64,000 nt of DNA from Acholoe squamosa (GCA_949317995.1 OX439050.1:2108001-2172000), one strand, 5' to 3'; positions 12,361 to 22,511 are shown, numbered from the stretch's first letter. The notes: generated by a model from the sequence alone, not told the origin. A program made the numbers and translations.

Positions 12361-13514
12361 ACCGGGTGGTGGATAGGGGAGGGAGGTCTATTAGGACCTT
12401 TAGGTGATGAGGAGCAGCGGACTGGGCCACTCTCTTCCATATCTATTTCTAGTGAGTTGAATCTGTTCTGGGTAGGGCAGGTGCGATCACCCGATTTGGG
12501 TGGTTGGCCACTGCTACTACGCTGGGGCTTGTTTGCTTTCTGACTATTGCTTCCGCTGGCTCTGTTTCCTTTGTTTGTTTGATTTCTGTTTGTTTGCTGG
12601 TCATTCTTTGGTGCGGTTTTAGTACCAGTTGTCTTCTGTGGGTTTGATCTTGGTTTCTCTGAATCAGTGACGACTCCAACTGAACTGCTTGTTGTAGCTT
12701 GCGCCTTGATTTTACAGTTGTGGGTCTCGTCGGTCTGAATTTCTACCGATGTAAACTTTTTCTTAGTCGTATACCAGGTTGGTGTCGGTGGGTTCAAAGC
12801 CTCAACCAACTTCCTCGCCTCAGGGTAGGAGATGTTGTTCTCAGCTTTTTTTGTTTGAACTTCCTTTTCTTTTTTCCATACTGGGCAGGACTTTGATATG
12901 GCCAAATGGTCGCCCTGGCAATTGGCACATTTTGCCTGGTTTTGACAGGTAGTGTTGTCATGACCATTTTGGCCACATCGAAAGCAGATAGTTTCCAGGC
13001 GACAAGAGTTCTTTCCATGTCCGAATTTCTGGCACTGGTAACAGCGCAGAGGATCCGGAATGTACAGGTTTACTTTCACGATCAGGTAGCCAATTTTAAG
13101 CCTTTGTGGAGGTTTGGGTACATCAAAGGTCATAAGGTACGTGTTGGTATTTACTAGTCCGTTATCAGTCTTCCTTTTGAAGCGTTTGACTGCAGTGACA
13201 CCTTCAGGCGCCAGCTCTTTCAAGATCTCTTCCTCTTCCATACCCTCAAGGTCTCTAGTGCGGATGATACCCTTACTTGAGTTGAGGGAACGGTGGGGGT
13301 GGGAATTGATGTTTATACCAGCGAATTGCTTTGCTTTGAGGAGGTTGGAAGAGTGTGCACGAGTGCCACACGCGATCAGAAGCTGATTGTTATTGGTTTT
13401 CTTTATCGAAATGACTTGGCCGGCTATCCCATGTATTGAAGTTGTATTATATTGATTGACATGCTTGTAGTCCAAGTTTTGAGCCACTGACATCAAAGTT
13501 AACATTATGTGCAA
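12357..13514 (-). CDS. LINE A ORF1: nucleic-acid-binding protein with three zinc knuckles
   Basis: A 385-codon frame. The centre has three CCHC-type knuckles (CYQCQKFGHGKNSC, CFRCGQNGHDNTTC, CANCQGDHLAISKSC), the usual RNA-binding part of LINE ORF1 proteins, preceded by an RNA-recognition-like region (HPHRSLNSSKGIIRTRDLEG). The C-terminal third is Lys/Gln/Ser/Asn-rich and disordered. The first roughly 25 residues do not match the other copy, which keeps a longer N-terminus, so the apparent start is probably a chimera with flanking DNA after 5' truncation. Confidence 0.85.
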   Translation of the reverse strand: MHIMLTLMSVAQNLDYKHVNQYNTTSIHGIAGQVISIKKTNNNQLLIACGTRAHSSNLLKAKQFAGININSHPHRSLNSSKGIIRTRDLEGMEEEEILKELAPEGVTAVKRFKRKTDNGLVNTNTYLMTFDVPKPPQRLKIGYLIVKVNLYIPDPLRCYQCQKFGHGKNSCRLETICFRCGQNGHDNTTCQNQAKCANCQGDHLAISKSCPVWKKEKEVQTKKAENNISYPEARKLVEALNPPTPTWYTTKKKFTSVEIQTDETHNCKIKAQATTSSSVGVVTDSEKPRSNPQKTTGTKTAPKNDQQTNRNQTNKGNRASGSNSQKANKPQRSSSGQPPKSGDRTCPTQNRFNSLEIDMEESGPVRCSSSPKGPNRPPSPIHHPV

Positions 13515-14334
13515 AAAATTTAAAAAAAATCTCAGTCTCCACTTTATAAGATATTGAATAATTTGGGAACTTTTTCAAGCCTCAGTTCTAAATTTTGGTA
13601 TACACTTGCTAAGGTATTGTACTAGTTAGGACATGACATTTGGTGATGATAGCATATTTTTTGAAGGTGTACTCCTGAAACTAATGTTTCGTTAATGCGT
13701 GTGATGAATCAATTTCATTGTTTTATGCTGCGTGTGATAAAAACTGATCCCCTGGGAGTTAATGACTTGAATGAACCTTTTCATAAAGCCAAGATATAGG
13801 GCTATCAATAAAATAAAGTCTTAAAATGTAATGCTGAGTTTGTCATGTTCACCCCCTGAGCCCCAAAGGTGGGGCAGTTCACAGGAATCACCCATATATA
13901 TCATGAAAATAAAATTATGGATTTCATTATCTGAAACCATCTGAAAGACTTTTTGGGAAATTAAATGTAGTAAAGGTTGAGAATTATTAGGAATTTGCAC
14001 ATGTCCATTACAAATAAATGGCCTAAAGGTCTCAGAATCTGTCTAATGAAGTTTGTTGACTATAGAAATGTATGAAAAAAAATTGGGACAACTAAAATAT
14101 TCTCGTTATATCCATACTCGTAGTAGCCAAGTTTTACTGTACAATACATTTTTCTTTTTACATTGCAACAAGTGAAGAATGTCTGAGGTGTAATAAACTT
14201 TGTCATCTTTATTCATTGGCGTTTTGTCTTTTCCTCCACTTAATCTACATTTAAAGACGCAAGGCAACTTCAGCAGCTAGAGCAGCTCCAGCAGACCCAC
14301 ATGTAGTCCAAGGCGACCACTCTTATTTCCTGAC
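13515..14334. other. non-coding spacer between LINE A and the Harbinger-type locus
   Basis: No gene could be supported. The region is AT-rich and probably includes upstream sequence of the transposase locus. A Gln/Leu-rich stretch near 14255-14310 may be coding for part of its coiled coil, but the frame is interrupted. Confidence 0.5.
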
Positions 14335-14517
14335 ATGTGGCCAAGGGTGTCTAGATGTGAAGGCAGAGCTTTTGCTCAAGATAGATCAATATTAACTGCA
14401 AAGATAGATGCCCTGACCCTATTACAGGCTGAACCAAAGCTAAAACCCTTTAGTATAAACAACATCAAGGACAGTGAGGAAAAGGTATACACAAGTGTAG
14501 TTCAGAGTTTATTTTGA
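14335..14517 (+). pseudogene. Harbinger/ISL2EU-type transposase, N-terminal fragment
   Basis: The frame reads AKIDALTLLQAEPKLKPF and then NNIKDSEEKVYTS, matching the segment that precedes the helix-turn-helix in DDE_Tnp_4 transposases (often THAP-linked). It loses the family pattern at about 14490 and the reading resumes at about 15307 with YTSLKYDVFRLLVE, so roughly 0.8 kb of hairpin-rich DNA has been inserted. The homology judgement is from recall of family patterns and not from a search. Confidence 0.65.
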
Positions 14518-14703
14518 CAACCTTCACTGAGAAATCATCTTATTCTCTTCTTGAAATTGAAAGTTGGCTTCTGGTTTGCTGTTCACCTTTTCATATACAC
14601 ATGATAGTTGTACCCGTAGCACTGCAGTATTTCTTCAGAGAATACTAAACCTCAATTACAAATGCAATCATCCCCCCCCCCCGCCATATATATATATATA
14701 ATG

Positions 14704-14837
14704 GTAAAGGTGAACGATGAGAAGTTTGAGCTGACCGTTTCTTCACGAGCGTGTCCTGCCCGTTCCGCACAAGGCCGGTAGGCTAACGACACGAGTTAAG
14801 AAACAGGAAGCTCAAACTGATCAGAGTTCATCTTTAC
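14704..14837. repeat. imperfect inverted repeat (MITE-like hairpin) inside the transposase
   Basis: Arms of about 43 bp at 14704-14746 and 14795-14837 are reverse complements with mismatches. Both arms share the blocks GTAAAG, TTTGAGCT and TTTCTT when read inward. A short TA run sits just before. It may be a terminal inverted repeat of a small non-autonomous element. Confidence 0.65.
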
Positions 14838-15090
14838 TTTTATGCTAAGGTGTTTGGGTTGATAATTAATCAATATTTCATCAATATAATCCATAATTAA
14901 CTCTTATTTACCCATCGTCATCGCGAAATCCTGACGGCCGCCATTTTGAATGTTTACATTTCAAAAATGCTGCGCATGCGCGGTGGACCTATGACGTCAT
15001 CGTGCGGATTTCCAGCGGGTTATTCAACGCAGGGGTGCAATACGGGGGTTCAGTGCTTTCTCTATGGAACTACGATATTCACCTTGACAT

Positions 15091-15227
15091 AAATAGACAG
15101 AACTAAACGACCATGGCTTACATTGGGATCGATCCACCCTGAGGGGGGCTGTCTCCCCCTGGGGCTTCGCCCTCTGGGGGGCCGGATGACCCTAATGTAT
15201 GCCATGGGAGTTTAGTTCTGTATTTAT
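15091..15227. repeat. second inverted repeat with G/C-rich loop
   Basis: Arms 15091-15127 and 15191-15227 pair over about 37 bp with few mismatches (shared core ACAGAACTAAAC and CCATGGC). The loop is unusually G/C-rich and itself partly self-complementary (GGGGGCTGTCTCCCCC). It lies in the same interruption of the transposase frame. Confidence 0.7.
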
Positions 15228-15306
15228 TTCATGTTATATTGATGTGAAAATGCCTCAATTCAATGAAAATAACATGTAAACAAGTCACATGACCATTCAA
15301 ATTGAC

Positions 15307-15511
15307 AGATGCTGCTCTACACTTCATTGAAGTATGATGTGTTCAGGCTACTTGTCGAGACCATACAGCGCTTCAACATCCAGTACTACAGAGGTTGGTC
15401 AGTAGTGTCTTTCCCACTCGAGGACCAGCTTCTGTTGACACTCATGAAGCTTAGGCTTAACCTAAGGGACTTGGATCTTGCTGAACGATTTCTCACCAGC
15501 ACTGCGACTGT
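15307..15511 (+). pseudogene. Harbinger/ISL2EU-type transposase, HTH fragment, cut by LINE B
   Basis: Encodes YTSLKYDVFRLLVETIQRF and the helix-turn-helix LEDQLLLTLMKLRLNLRD followed by LAERFLTSTATV, the HTH_Tnp_4 pattern of DDE_Tnp_4 transposases. It stops exactly where LINE B is inserted. The last 16 bp are duplicated at the far end of that LINE and the frame resumes there, so the interruption is an insertion and not the gene's end. Confidence 0.8.
15496..15511. repeat. target-site duplication of LINE B left copy (first copy)
   Basis: The 16-bp string CCAGCACTGCGACTGT here is repeated exactly at 21248-21263 and brackets the element. The length is typical of target-primed reverse transcription. 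Confidence 0.9.
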
Positions 15512-15595
15512 TAGTTAGTTAGTGTTTTACGGCACGTCAGCTACTGGTGATGGCTATTTGTGCCTAAAGGTTTTATGGAAGAAAGTTTCTACTGT

Positions 15596-18514
15596 TTAAA
15601 TTTGACTGTAGTATCCCAGGTTCTTGACATATGCAAGTATTGTATCCGGTCTGCAGGTATCAAATAACTCTTTCAGTGTTGTACATTGATGGTATTGTGC
15701 CCTGATGGGGCACTGGCTACATTCCACAAGGAAATGTTCCACCGTCAGGTGTTTTTGACACCTGTTGCAAAGCGGTCTGGGTTCTCTCTTCATCAGGTGT
15801 GAATGCGTTAGTCTGGTGTGGCCTATTCTTAGTCTGTTCATGACAATTTCTTCTCTTCTGCTCTTGCATTTGGCTTTCTTGGTTGTGCCTATCTTGGGCT
15901 GTATTTTGTAGAGTTTATTGTCTCTTTCAGCGTCCCATGACTCTTGCCACTTTTGGTGGATGTATTTCCTGATTTTCCGTTTGAGGTCCTCTGATGGTAG
16001 AGGCATATCTATTGGAACTTGATTTGTTGCATCCTTGGCAGCAACGTCTGCTAGGTCATTGCCATGGATTCCTTCATGGCCTGGTACCCAAGCATACACT
16101 ATCTTCTTTCCAGCTAGAGCAAGACTATTGTGTCGTTCCAACACTCTTTTCACGAGAGGGTGTGTCCACTTGCTATGCTGCATTGCTGACAGTGATAATT
16201 TGGAGTCAGATACAATCAGGTAGTTGTTGCCTTCTGATGTCTCAATGTGATCTTGTGCTAGGTATAACGCATGTAGCTCTGCTGTGTAGATGGAGGCTTC
16301 GTCTGGCAGGCGTTCTTTGAAGGCATGGGGTCCTAGAACGGCTGCAGATGCTGTTTTGTCTGCCATATGTGATCCGTCGGTGTAGATTGGTACGTGATCT
16401 CTGTAACTATCACGCAGTTCATTGAATGCTGCTTGATATGTGGTGCTAGATGTTACCCCTTTCTTAAGCGCGGTAAGGTCCATTCTGACCTCTGGTTTGT
16501 GATATGTCCATGGGGGCATTTCCGGGTACTCTACATTAAGTACATTATCCAGAGACATTCCCGCTTCTTCTAATAGGTGGGATACCCTCACCCGAAGGGG
16601 TGCAATGTATTGGTTCTTCTTTGCTTCATATTTTGCCTTGTGCTTGGGGTTTGTCAACAATGCTGCAGCTGGGTTGTTAGGATTTGTGGCAATCCGGATA
16701 GCATATTCAAGGGAGAGTTTCTCTCGTCTAAGGGCTAAGGGTAGTTCTCTAGCAGCGACTTGCAAACTCTTAATTCTGGATGTTCTGAATGCTCCCAAAC
16801 AAATGCGTAGTCCATGGCTCTGGATCCGCTCTGCCATTGCTAGGTATGTCGCCCAGGTTGATCCATAAATACACAGACCATAGTCCAGTTGAGACTGGAC
16901 CAGTGCTCTATATAGTTTGAGGAGTGTGTCCTGGTCTCCACCCCAGCATGGATGTGCCACTACTTTCAGTAGGTTGAAAGCTTTGTTACATTTATCCTTG
17001 AGGTACTTAATATGTTTATCAAAGATAAGTTTGCGATCTATGACTAGCCCAAGGAATTTGGTATTTTCCACTACAGAAATACGTTTGTTGTTGATTTCAA
17101 TATTTGGTTGTCTGTCTGTTGTAGTGCGGTAGTGGAAGTGCATAACTGATGTCTTGTCTAGAGAAAATCGGAAGCCATTTTGGTCTGCCCACTTCACTGT
17201 TTCATCTATGGCAAGTTGGAGGTGTCGTTCAATGGTTCTCAGGCTCTTGCCACGGAAACACATGAAGAAATCATCAACATATAATGTTCGGCCTATCTCT
17301 GGCTTCAGTTCCAGTTTAGAGACGTTGTTGTTGATCTTCAATAGAAATAGGGTCACTGAGAGAATGCCTCCCTGTGGAACTCCAGACTCCTGATTGAAGA
17401 CATCAGAGTGGATGTTGTTTACTCTGATCCTGAAGCAACGGTTTGATAGGTATTGGTTGATGAAATCAGGGAGCCGACCTTTCAGGTCTGCATCTTTGAG
17501 GTCCTTAAGGATACCATATTGCCAGGTGGTATCATATGCCTTCTCCAGATCAAAGAAGACTGCTACCACTTGCTCCTTATTTATAAAGGCATCTCGTACA
17601 TAGGTCTCGAGGGTAGTTAGGGCATCCTGTGTCGAGCGACCCTTTCTGAAGCCACATTGCTCTGTCTTAAGGATCTTTTTCTTTTCTAGGTACCAGACCA
17701 GTCTGGTGTTTACCATTCTTTCGAGGGTTTTGCAGATGCAGCTCGTTAGAGCTATGGGTCTATAGTTCTTTGGGTTTGACAAGTCTTTGCTTGGTTTTGG
17801 GAATGGAAGCACTATGGCCTCTCGCCAGTGTGGTGGAAAGGTACCTGTTTCCCAAATGTTATTCATGATACCAAGCAAACACTGTTTCGAGGGTTCTGGT
17901 AGCTGTCGTAGGAACTCATAAGGGATGTTGTCTGGACCTGGGCAACTGTTGTTACTGCTCCCCAGGGCTGTCTTCAGCTCATCCATTGAGAACTTTAGGT
18001 TGTAGTCTTCATCTCTGTTGTTGCCAAAGTCAATGGGCGTTCTTTCTGCCCTCCTCCGGTGAGCATTGAAGCTCTGTGTGCCTCCATTTAGAGAAGATGT
18101 TTCTGCCAGTGTTGAACCGATGCTATCAGCAATTTCTTTGGTATCTGTTATTTTTCTCCTACCAATTTGCAAATGGTGCACATATGTTGTAGTGTCTTTG
18201 CCTTTCATCTTCCTGATCATCTTCCAGATCTTATACATTGGTGTATTGCTGTTAACCTTGGAGACATAGGCCATCCAGGTTTCCTTCATGGCCTGGCGAA
18301 AGGTTCTTCGGGCGTGTGCCTTAGCCCTTTTCCAGGCGATGAGACTGGGTATGATTAGGTTCTTTTTGTAAGTCCTTTCAGCTTCTAGTCGCATCTTGCG
18401 GGCTTCTCGATATTCATCATTAAACCAGGGTTTATCTTTGGTTTTAGATTTGTTGGAAGTTTTTGGAATGCTCTTTTCTGCTATTGTTTGGAGGGTGGCT
18501 GTAAAGGTAGCCAT
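15596..18514 (-). CDS. LINE B (left) ORF2 C-terminal part: reverse transcriptase and RNase H
   Basis: A 972-codon frame. RT motifs: NYRPIALTSCICKTLERMV, FFDLEKAYDTTW, SGVPQGGILS and TLYVDDFFMCF. RNase H follows (PIYTDGSHMADKTA, ELHALYLAQDHIE, VSDSK, VPGHEGIHGNDLAD). The C-terminus has a Cys/His motif (CNRCQKHLTVEHFLVEC). The frame continues the endonuclease frame upstream but is separated from it by a single in-frame TAG, so the apparent ATG start is only the first Met after that stop. Compared with the right copy it has SDSKLSLS in place of SDSKSSLS and a few other substitutions. Confidence 0.92.
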   Translation of the reverse strand: MATFTATLQTIAEKSIPKTSNKSKTKDKPWFNDEYREARKMRLEAERTYKKNLIIPSLIAWKRAKAHARRTFRQAMKETWMAYVSKVNSNTPMYKIWKMIRKMKGKDTTTYVHHLQIGRRKITDTKEIADSIGSTLAETSSLNGGTQSFNAHRRRAERTPIDFGNNRDEDYNLKFSMDELKTALGSSNNSCPGPDNIPYEFLRQLPEPSKQCLLGIMNNIWETGTFPPHWREAIVLPFPKPSKDLSNPKNYRPIALTSCICKTLERMVNTRLVWYLEKKKILKTEQCGFRKGRSTQDALTTLETYVRDAFINKEQVVAVFFDLEKAYDTTWQYGILKDLKDADLKGRLPDFINQYLSNRCFRIRVNNIHSDVFNQESGVPQGGILSVTLFLLKINNNVSKLELKPEIGRTLYVDDFFMCFRGKSLRTIERHLQLAIDETVKWADQNGFRFSLDKTSVMHFHYRTTTDRQPNIEINNKRISVVENTKFLGLVIDRKLIFDKHIKYLKDKCNKAFNLLKVVAHPCWGGDQDTLLKLYRALVQSQLDYGLCIYGSTWATYLAMAERIQSHGLRICLGAFRTSRIKSLQVAARELPLALRREKLSLEYAIRIATNPNNPAAALLTNPKHKAKYEAKKNQYIAPLRVRVSHLLEEAGMSLDNVLNVEYPEMPPWTYHKPEVRMDLTALKKGVTSSTTYQAAFNELRDSYRDHVPIYTDGSHMADKTASAAVLGPHAFKERLPDEASIYTAELHALYLAQDHIETSEGNNYLIVSDSKLSLSAMQHSKWTHPLVKRVLERHNSLALAGKKIVYAWVPGHEGIHGNDLADVAAKDATNQVPIDMPLPSEDLKRKIRKYIHQKWQESWDAERDNKLYKIQPKIGTTKKAKCKSRREEIVMNRLRIGHTRLTHSHLMKREPRPLCNRCQKHLTVEHFLVECSQCPIRAQYHQCTTLKELFDTCRPDTILAYVKNLGYYSQI

Positions 18515-18580
18515 AGGGTCTTCCTTTTGTAGTAGCTTTTCGAGATTGAGTTCCTTTTTACTGAGTTCCTGGAATGTCTC

Positions 18581-19294
18581 CTAGTCTGCTTTATACAACT
18601 TCCATTTAGGTATTTTGTCCATGGGACCTTGATGGATGTGTTCTATGAGGATTGGGGTATGATCACTGTCATGACTGTCTTCTGCAACATCCCAGGAGTA
18701 GTCCAGGAATATGGATGGGCTGCAGAGTGTAATATCAATGTGTGTCCAGGTTTTAGAGGCTGCACTGTAATAGGTTGGTTTTCCAGTGTTCAGCAGGCAA
18801 AGGTTTTGTTCATTGATGAGATCCTCAATGAGAATGCCTTCCTGGTCATTTCTGGGGCTGCCCCAGATGGTATTGTGGGCATTAAAATCCCCAAGGAGGA
18901 AGAAGGGTTTGGGTAGTTGTTTAATTAGATTTGTCAAGTCCTGTAGACTTTGGTAGGGCAGTGATGGTGGACAATATAAATTACAGATAGTGACAGATTT
19001 TTCACAGGTGATTTGGGATGCTACTGCTTGCAGTTGGGTATTTAGTGGAATCTCTGACTGTATAACTGTTCCTTTTACTAGGATTGCCACACCCCCAAGG
19101 CTTCTGCCCTGTTGGTCTAGTGTTCCTTCTTTTTGGTATACTGTGTATCCTTTAAGTTTAACCTTAGTTTTAGTCTCTTGTAAGCAAATGGCTATGGGGT
19201 TGTATGTTTGACATAGTAGGGCCACTTCTTGGGGTTTGTTACGGAAACTGTTGCAGTTCCACTGAACTATTGTGTTATTATGTTTTTTACCCAT
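18581..19294 (-). CDS. LINE B (left) ORF2 N-terminal part: AP-type endonuclease
   Basis: 237 codons with the endonuclease landmarks TIVQWNCNSFRNKPQEV, ICLQETKTK, FFLLGDFNAHNTIWGS and HDSDHTPILIEH. The frame ends KLYKAD followed by TAG and then ETFQEL. In family A the same position reads KLNKADWNTFQSL, so TAG has replaced a Trp codon (one G-to-A change). The stop is also present in the right copy. The start lies 21 bp downstream of the ORF1 stop codon. Confidence 0.92.
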   Translation of the reverse strand: MGKKHNNTIVQWNCNSFRNKPQEVALLCQTYNPIAICLQETKTKVKLKGYTVYQKEGTLDQQGRSLGGVAILVKGTVIQSEIPLNTQLQAVASQITCEKSVTICNLYCPPSLPYQSLQDLTNLIKQLPKPFFLLGDFNAHNTIWGSPRNDQEGILIEDLINEQNLCLLNTGKPTYYSAASKTWTHIDITLCSPSIFLDYSWDVAEDSHDSDHTPILIEHIHQGPMDKIPKWKLYKAD

Positions 19295-19315
19295 AATTTA
19301 TAATTAGTTAGTGTT

Positions 19316-20664
19316 TTAGGGGTAGCTAACCAGGCGCATTGCCCCTTTGGTGACTCGCCCAGATGGGGAAGTTTTTGCCCCAGTATTGAGTTGAGGTTTC
19401 TGGTTTTTCTTATCCTTTTTGGTTTTCTTAGTGCTTGGCTGATTTTCTGGTGGTGTGGGTGGGCTTTTCTCGGTGAAAGAAAGTCTAGCCCCACCCCACG
19501 TTGGCTTATTAGAATGCTTAGGGGTTACCACCTCCTGGAGGGGGGCACCTCCAGGTAGTGACGTTTTCCCTGTTTGGTCAGAGGAGCTTGCCACAGGCGG
19601 TTCCCTCACATTAGGGGTTGCCAGCTGTGGGGTCTTCTCTTGGCTGTCTTCGTGGTGTCTGCTTGGTTTTTTGGTTGGTTCTTGGGTTTTAGCAGGGGTT
19701 TCCGGCTGTATACCTGCCGCCTCTTTTTGTTTCTTCTGTTGTTCTGGTTCCTTGAGTTTGGCTGCCTTAATAAAGTGGAGAAGGGCTTTGACTAACTCCC
19801 TCAATGTTGCGACCGGGATGTCCTTTAGGTCATCCAGGATCGACTGTGTGGTCTTTGTTGCCGCTGCAAAAGTTAGTTGCTGGGGATGGGGCTTTTGGGG
19901 AGTAACCCGTTTTCGTGCCTCCCACATGGGGATATCTTCATCCTCTTTTAGACGGATGGCTTTTTTCTCCAGCAGCCACTGAGGGCAAGCTGGGGAATTC
20001 GCTGCGTGGTCTCCTTTGCAATTGGGACAGAAAGGGGAAGATGTGCAGCTATCTTTTTCATGGTCCTGCGATGCACAATTAAGGCATCTGGCTTTCGACC
20101 GGCATCTGTCGCTGTGGTGTCCAAATGCTTGGCACTTGAAGCACCGCAAGGGGTTTGGGTAGAAGGTTTCTACCCGGAGTCTGTTGTACATTACATAAAT
20201 GTACGAAGGGCGCGCTGGTGAGGCAAAGGTGCACACATAAATGTTTGGTGGGCGCTGTTGTCGCTTAGAGTACAGGCGTCTGATGGCCACGACGCCTTGG
20301 TCCCTCAGCCCGTCTAAGACTGTTTGCTCTGAGCACTCACTTAGGATACCTGGGCGGTCAAAAAGAACGCCCTTTGAAGTGTTAAGGCTGGGGTGGGGTT
20401 CAACCTTCACCTCCATGCCATCAATCTTTGTAAGTTTCAGCAAGTTCGGGACTTGCGTTTTGGTTGCTACCTCAATTAGGACTTGGCCTAATTGGTAGAG
20501 GCATTTCACCTTTTTGGGTGTGCCTATCTGTCCCTCAATGGTTTTGGTGAGGACAAGGGGTTTACCCTCTTGATGTTTTCCTCTCCCGCAGAGGAGAGGA
20601 GGAAGAAAGAGGCCTGTTTAGGGTCTCCCTGGAATTGTTTGTAGGTTTTTTTGTTTGTATCCAT
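19316..20664 (-). pseudogene. LINE B (left) ORF1: zinc-knuckle protein with a 1-nt deletion
   Basis: Most of the frame (20509-19316, 397 codons) is open and has three zinc-knuckle-like motifs (CFKCQAFGHHSDRC, CLNCASQDHEKDSC, CPNCKGDHAANSPAC) and a Pro/Lys/Gln-rich tail. The native start, by comparison with the right copy, is at 20664 (MDTNKKTYKQFQ). A single base is missing near 20555 (GGACAAGGGG against the right copy, which has one base more), which shifts the N-terminal 35-40 codons out of frame. Confidence 0.88.
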
Positions 20665-21247
20665 GTTTTATTAGAAAGGGTTTCATCATTCTCCGGTCCA
20701 CCCACCAACTTCACGGAGCCCCAATTTGGGGATGCCACTGAGTCCCGCGGAAATCCTAGCAGACCTAGTTGCTACATGACGCCTTTCGGGGCCATGGGCA
20801 GGACAGGGCACCAGACTTAGTTTATTGAGAATGATATACTCTTGTGGGATATAATCCCTCCGCGATTAACCCACTTGGGCCGATTGGTTGAACTGGGTCA
20901 GGTCCAACCCCTTGTCTCAGGTAGAACAGGTGAGCCGAAGAGGTGTGTTAGCATGGAGGCTGTACTTTTGCTCTAGGCCCTGACAGTTGTCTCCATCCTC
21001 AACCTCCAGGATCTCTTTATCCTACCCTACAAGGACGCAACCCACGGCAAACAGGTTGCCCACTTTGTTTTGTTGCTACTAGCAAAGGCATAAGTAGGAA
21101 TTTGCCAGGAACCTATTTTTGTCCGTCCGGGTTCCCTTCGGTGGAGTTGAATCACTCTTGGTTTTTGGTTGATGACAAGGTATGTGTAAGAAGGGGTGAA
21201 AGGGTTGTCTTTCTCATGTAGAAAGAAACAAGATAAATGTTAATGAT

Positions 21248-21263
21248 CCAGCACTGCGACTGT
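21248..21263. repeat. target-site duplication of LINE B left copy (second copy)
   Basis: Exact match to 15496-15511. Immediately after it the transposase sequence continues for only a few codons (TVSN) before another LINE B fragment begins. Confidence 0.9.
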
Positions 21264-21270
21264 GTCAAAT

Positions 21271-21824
21271 AGTTAGTTAGTTAGTTAGTGTTTTAAGGCA
21301 CGTCAGCTACTGGTGATGGCTATTTGTGCCTAAAGGTTTTATGGAAGAAAGTTTCTACTGTTTAAATTTGACTGTAGTATCCCAGGTTCTTGACATATGC
21401 AAGTATTGTATCCGGTCTGCAGGTATCAAATAACTCTTTCCACAAGGAAATGTTCCACCGTCAGGTGTTTTTGACACCTGTTGCAAAGCGGTCTGGGTTC
21501 TCTCTTCATCAGGTGTGAATGCGTTAGTCTGGTGTGGCCTATTCTTAGTCTGTTCATTACAATTTCTTCTCTTCTGCTCTTGCATTTGGCTTTCTTGGTT
21601 GTGCCTATCTTGGGCTGTATTTTGTAGAGTTTATTGTCTCTTTCAGCGTCCCATGACTCTTGCCACTTTTGGTGGATGTATTTCCTGATTTTCCGTTTGA
21701 GGTCCTCTGATGGTAGAGGCATATCTATTGGAACTTGATTTGTTGCATCCTTGGCAGCAACGTCTGCTAGGTCATTGCCATGGATTCCTTCATGGCCTGG
21801 TACCCAAGCATACGCTATCTTCTT
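21271..21824 (-). mobile_element. LINE B, short 5'-truncated third copy
   Basis: Starts with the same TTAG-type tail and 3' UTR and runs through the C-terminal RNase H region of ORF2 (MPLPSEDLKRKIRKYIHQKW to the Cys/His motif). It lacks about 60 bp near 21438 that both full copies have, so the frame ends aberrantly. It stops abruptly at CTATCTTCTT, where transposase sequence resumes. I found no clear target-site duplication. About ten transposase codons seem to be missing at the junction, so insertion was accompanied by a small deletion. Confidence 0.88.
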
Positions 21825-22451
21825 GAGCTGCTCTTCAAGGGTATCATGGAGAGGGGGATACCCTTTCAGCTTAAGTGCATGGGCTCAATGCCCAAATCAT
21901 TTACCGATTTCAAGTCGGCGAGGGTTGCCATCGATGCAACGGAAATCACCTAAGACATACCAGCAGACCTCGATAAGCAGAATGCTTCCTAGAGTTCATA
22001 CAAAAGCCGCCACACAGTAAAGTCTGTGACAGGCGTGGCACCTAATGCGACAAATATTTATGTTAGCCAGATTTACCCAGGATGCACTTCAGATGTGGCA
22101 ATTGTGCGTCACACAGGTATGCTAAAGCAGTTCAAGGCAGGTGACCATATCCTAGCAGATAAAGGTTTTACCGTAAAGGATCAACTCCCAGAAGGAGTGT
22201 CCCTAAACATCCCTACCTTTCTTCGAGGAAAAACCTACTTCACACCAAAAGAGGCTGAAATGTGCTACAAGATCGCCAGGGCTCGCATCCATGTCAAGCG
22301 TGCTAACGAGTGCATCAAGAACTTTGCCATATTAGACCATATTGGATCTTCCCTGAGACCTCTTTCTTCAGAGATCTTTCAGGTCTGTTGTAGCTTGGTC
22401 AACATGCAAGAGATCTCAGAGAAGTATGAAATGTATACTTCTGAGATGTAA
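21825..22451 (+). pseudogene. Harbinger/ISL2EU-type transposase, DDE catalytic part (inactive)
   Basis: Resumes with ELLFKGIME, then reads ARVAIDATEI (first catalytic Asp) and, after a frameshift near 21950-22020, TGVAPNATNIYVSQIYPG and HILADKGFTVKD (second Asp). The third acidic residue, expected in a RIHVERA-type helix, is Lys here (ARIHVKRANECIKNF), so the catalytic triad is lost. The ORF closes at 22451. Together with 14335-14517 and 15307-15511 it forms one transposase gene split by at least three insertions. Confidence 0.85.
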
Positions 22452-22511
22452 AAGGTTGAGAAATTTATTTTCAGAAAAGCCATCCGTAATATATGATTTA
22501 CAATAATCTTC

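Larger units (their letters stand above)
8236..13514 (-). mobile_element. non-LTR retrotransposon family A, copy 1 (I/Nimb-like group)
   Basis: A minus-strand LINE with ORF1 (zinc-knuckle protein) upstream of ORF2 (apurinic-type endonuclease, reverse transcriptase, RNase H), overlapping by 4 bp. The 3' end is best placed near 8236, where a (TAGG)n run precedes GTTTTACGCCATTTCGACAGC, which resembles the 3' tail seen in family B. An A-rich stretch lies in the 3' UTR at about 8619-8650. The 5' end is uncertain: similarity to copy 2 stops near 13435, so this copy is probably 5'-truncated. ORF2 is broken, so the copy is dead. The clade name is inference from domain order (an RNase H after RT plus CCHC ORF1). 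Confidence 0.85.
15512..21247 (-). mobile_element. non-LTR retrotransposon family B, left copy
   Basis: A nearly complete minus-strand LINE: 5' UTR about 20665-21247, ORF1, then ORF2 split by a TAG, and a 3' UTR ending in a CTAA-type microsatellite tail (TTAGTTAGTTAG on the plus strand). Flanked by a perfect 16-bp target-site duplication. Same domain order as family A but clearly diverged. Relative to the right copy it lacks about 147 bp at the 5' end. It interrupts a Harbinger-type transposase gene. Confidence 0.93.

Noticed and set aside
15994..20498. Antisense frames on the plus strand within the left LINE B, mirrored on the minus strand of the right copy
   Set aside because: Shadows of the RT, endonuclease and ORF1 coding frames.
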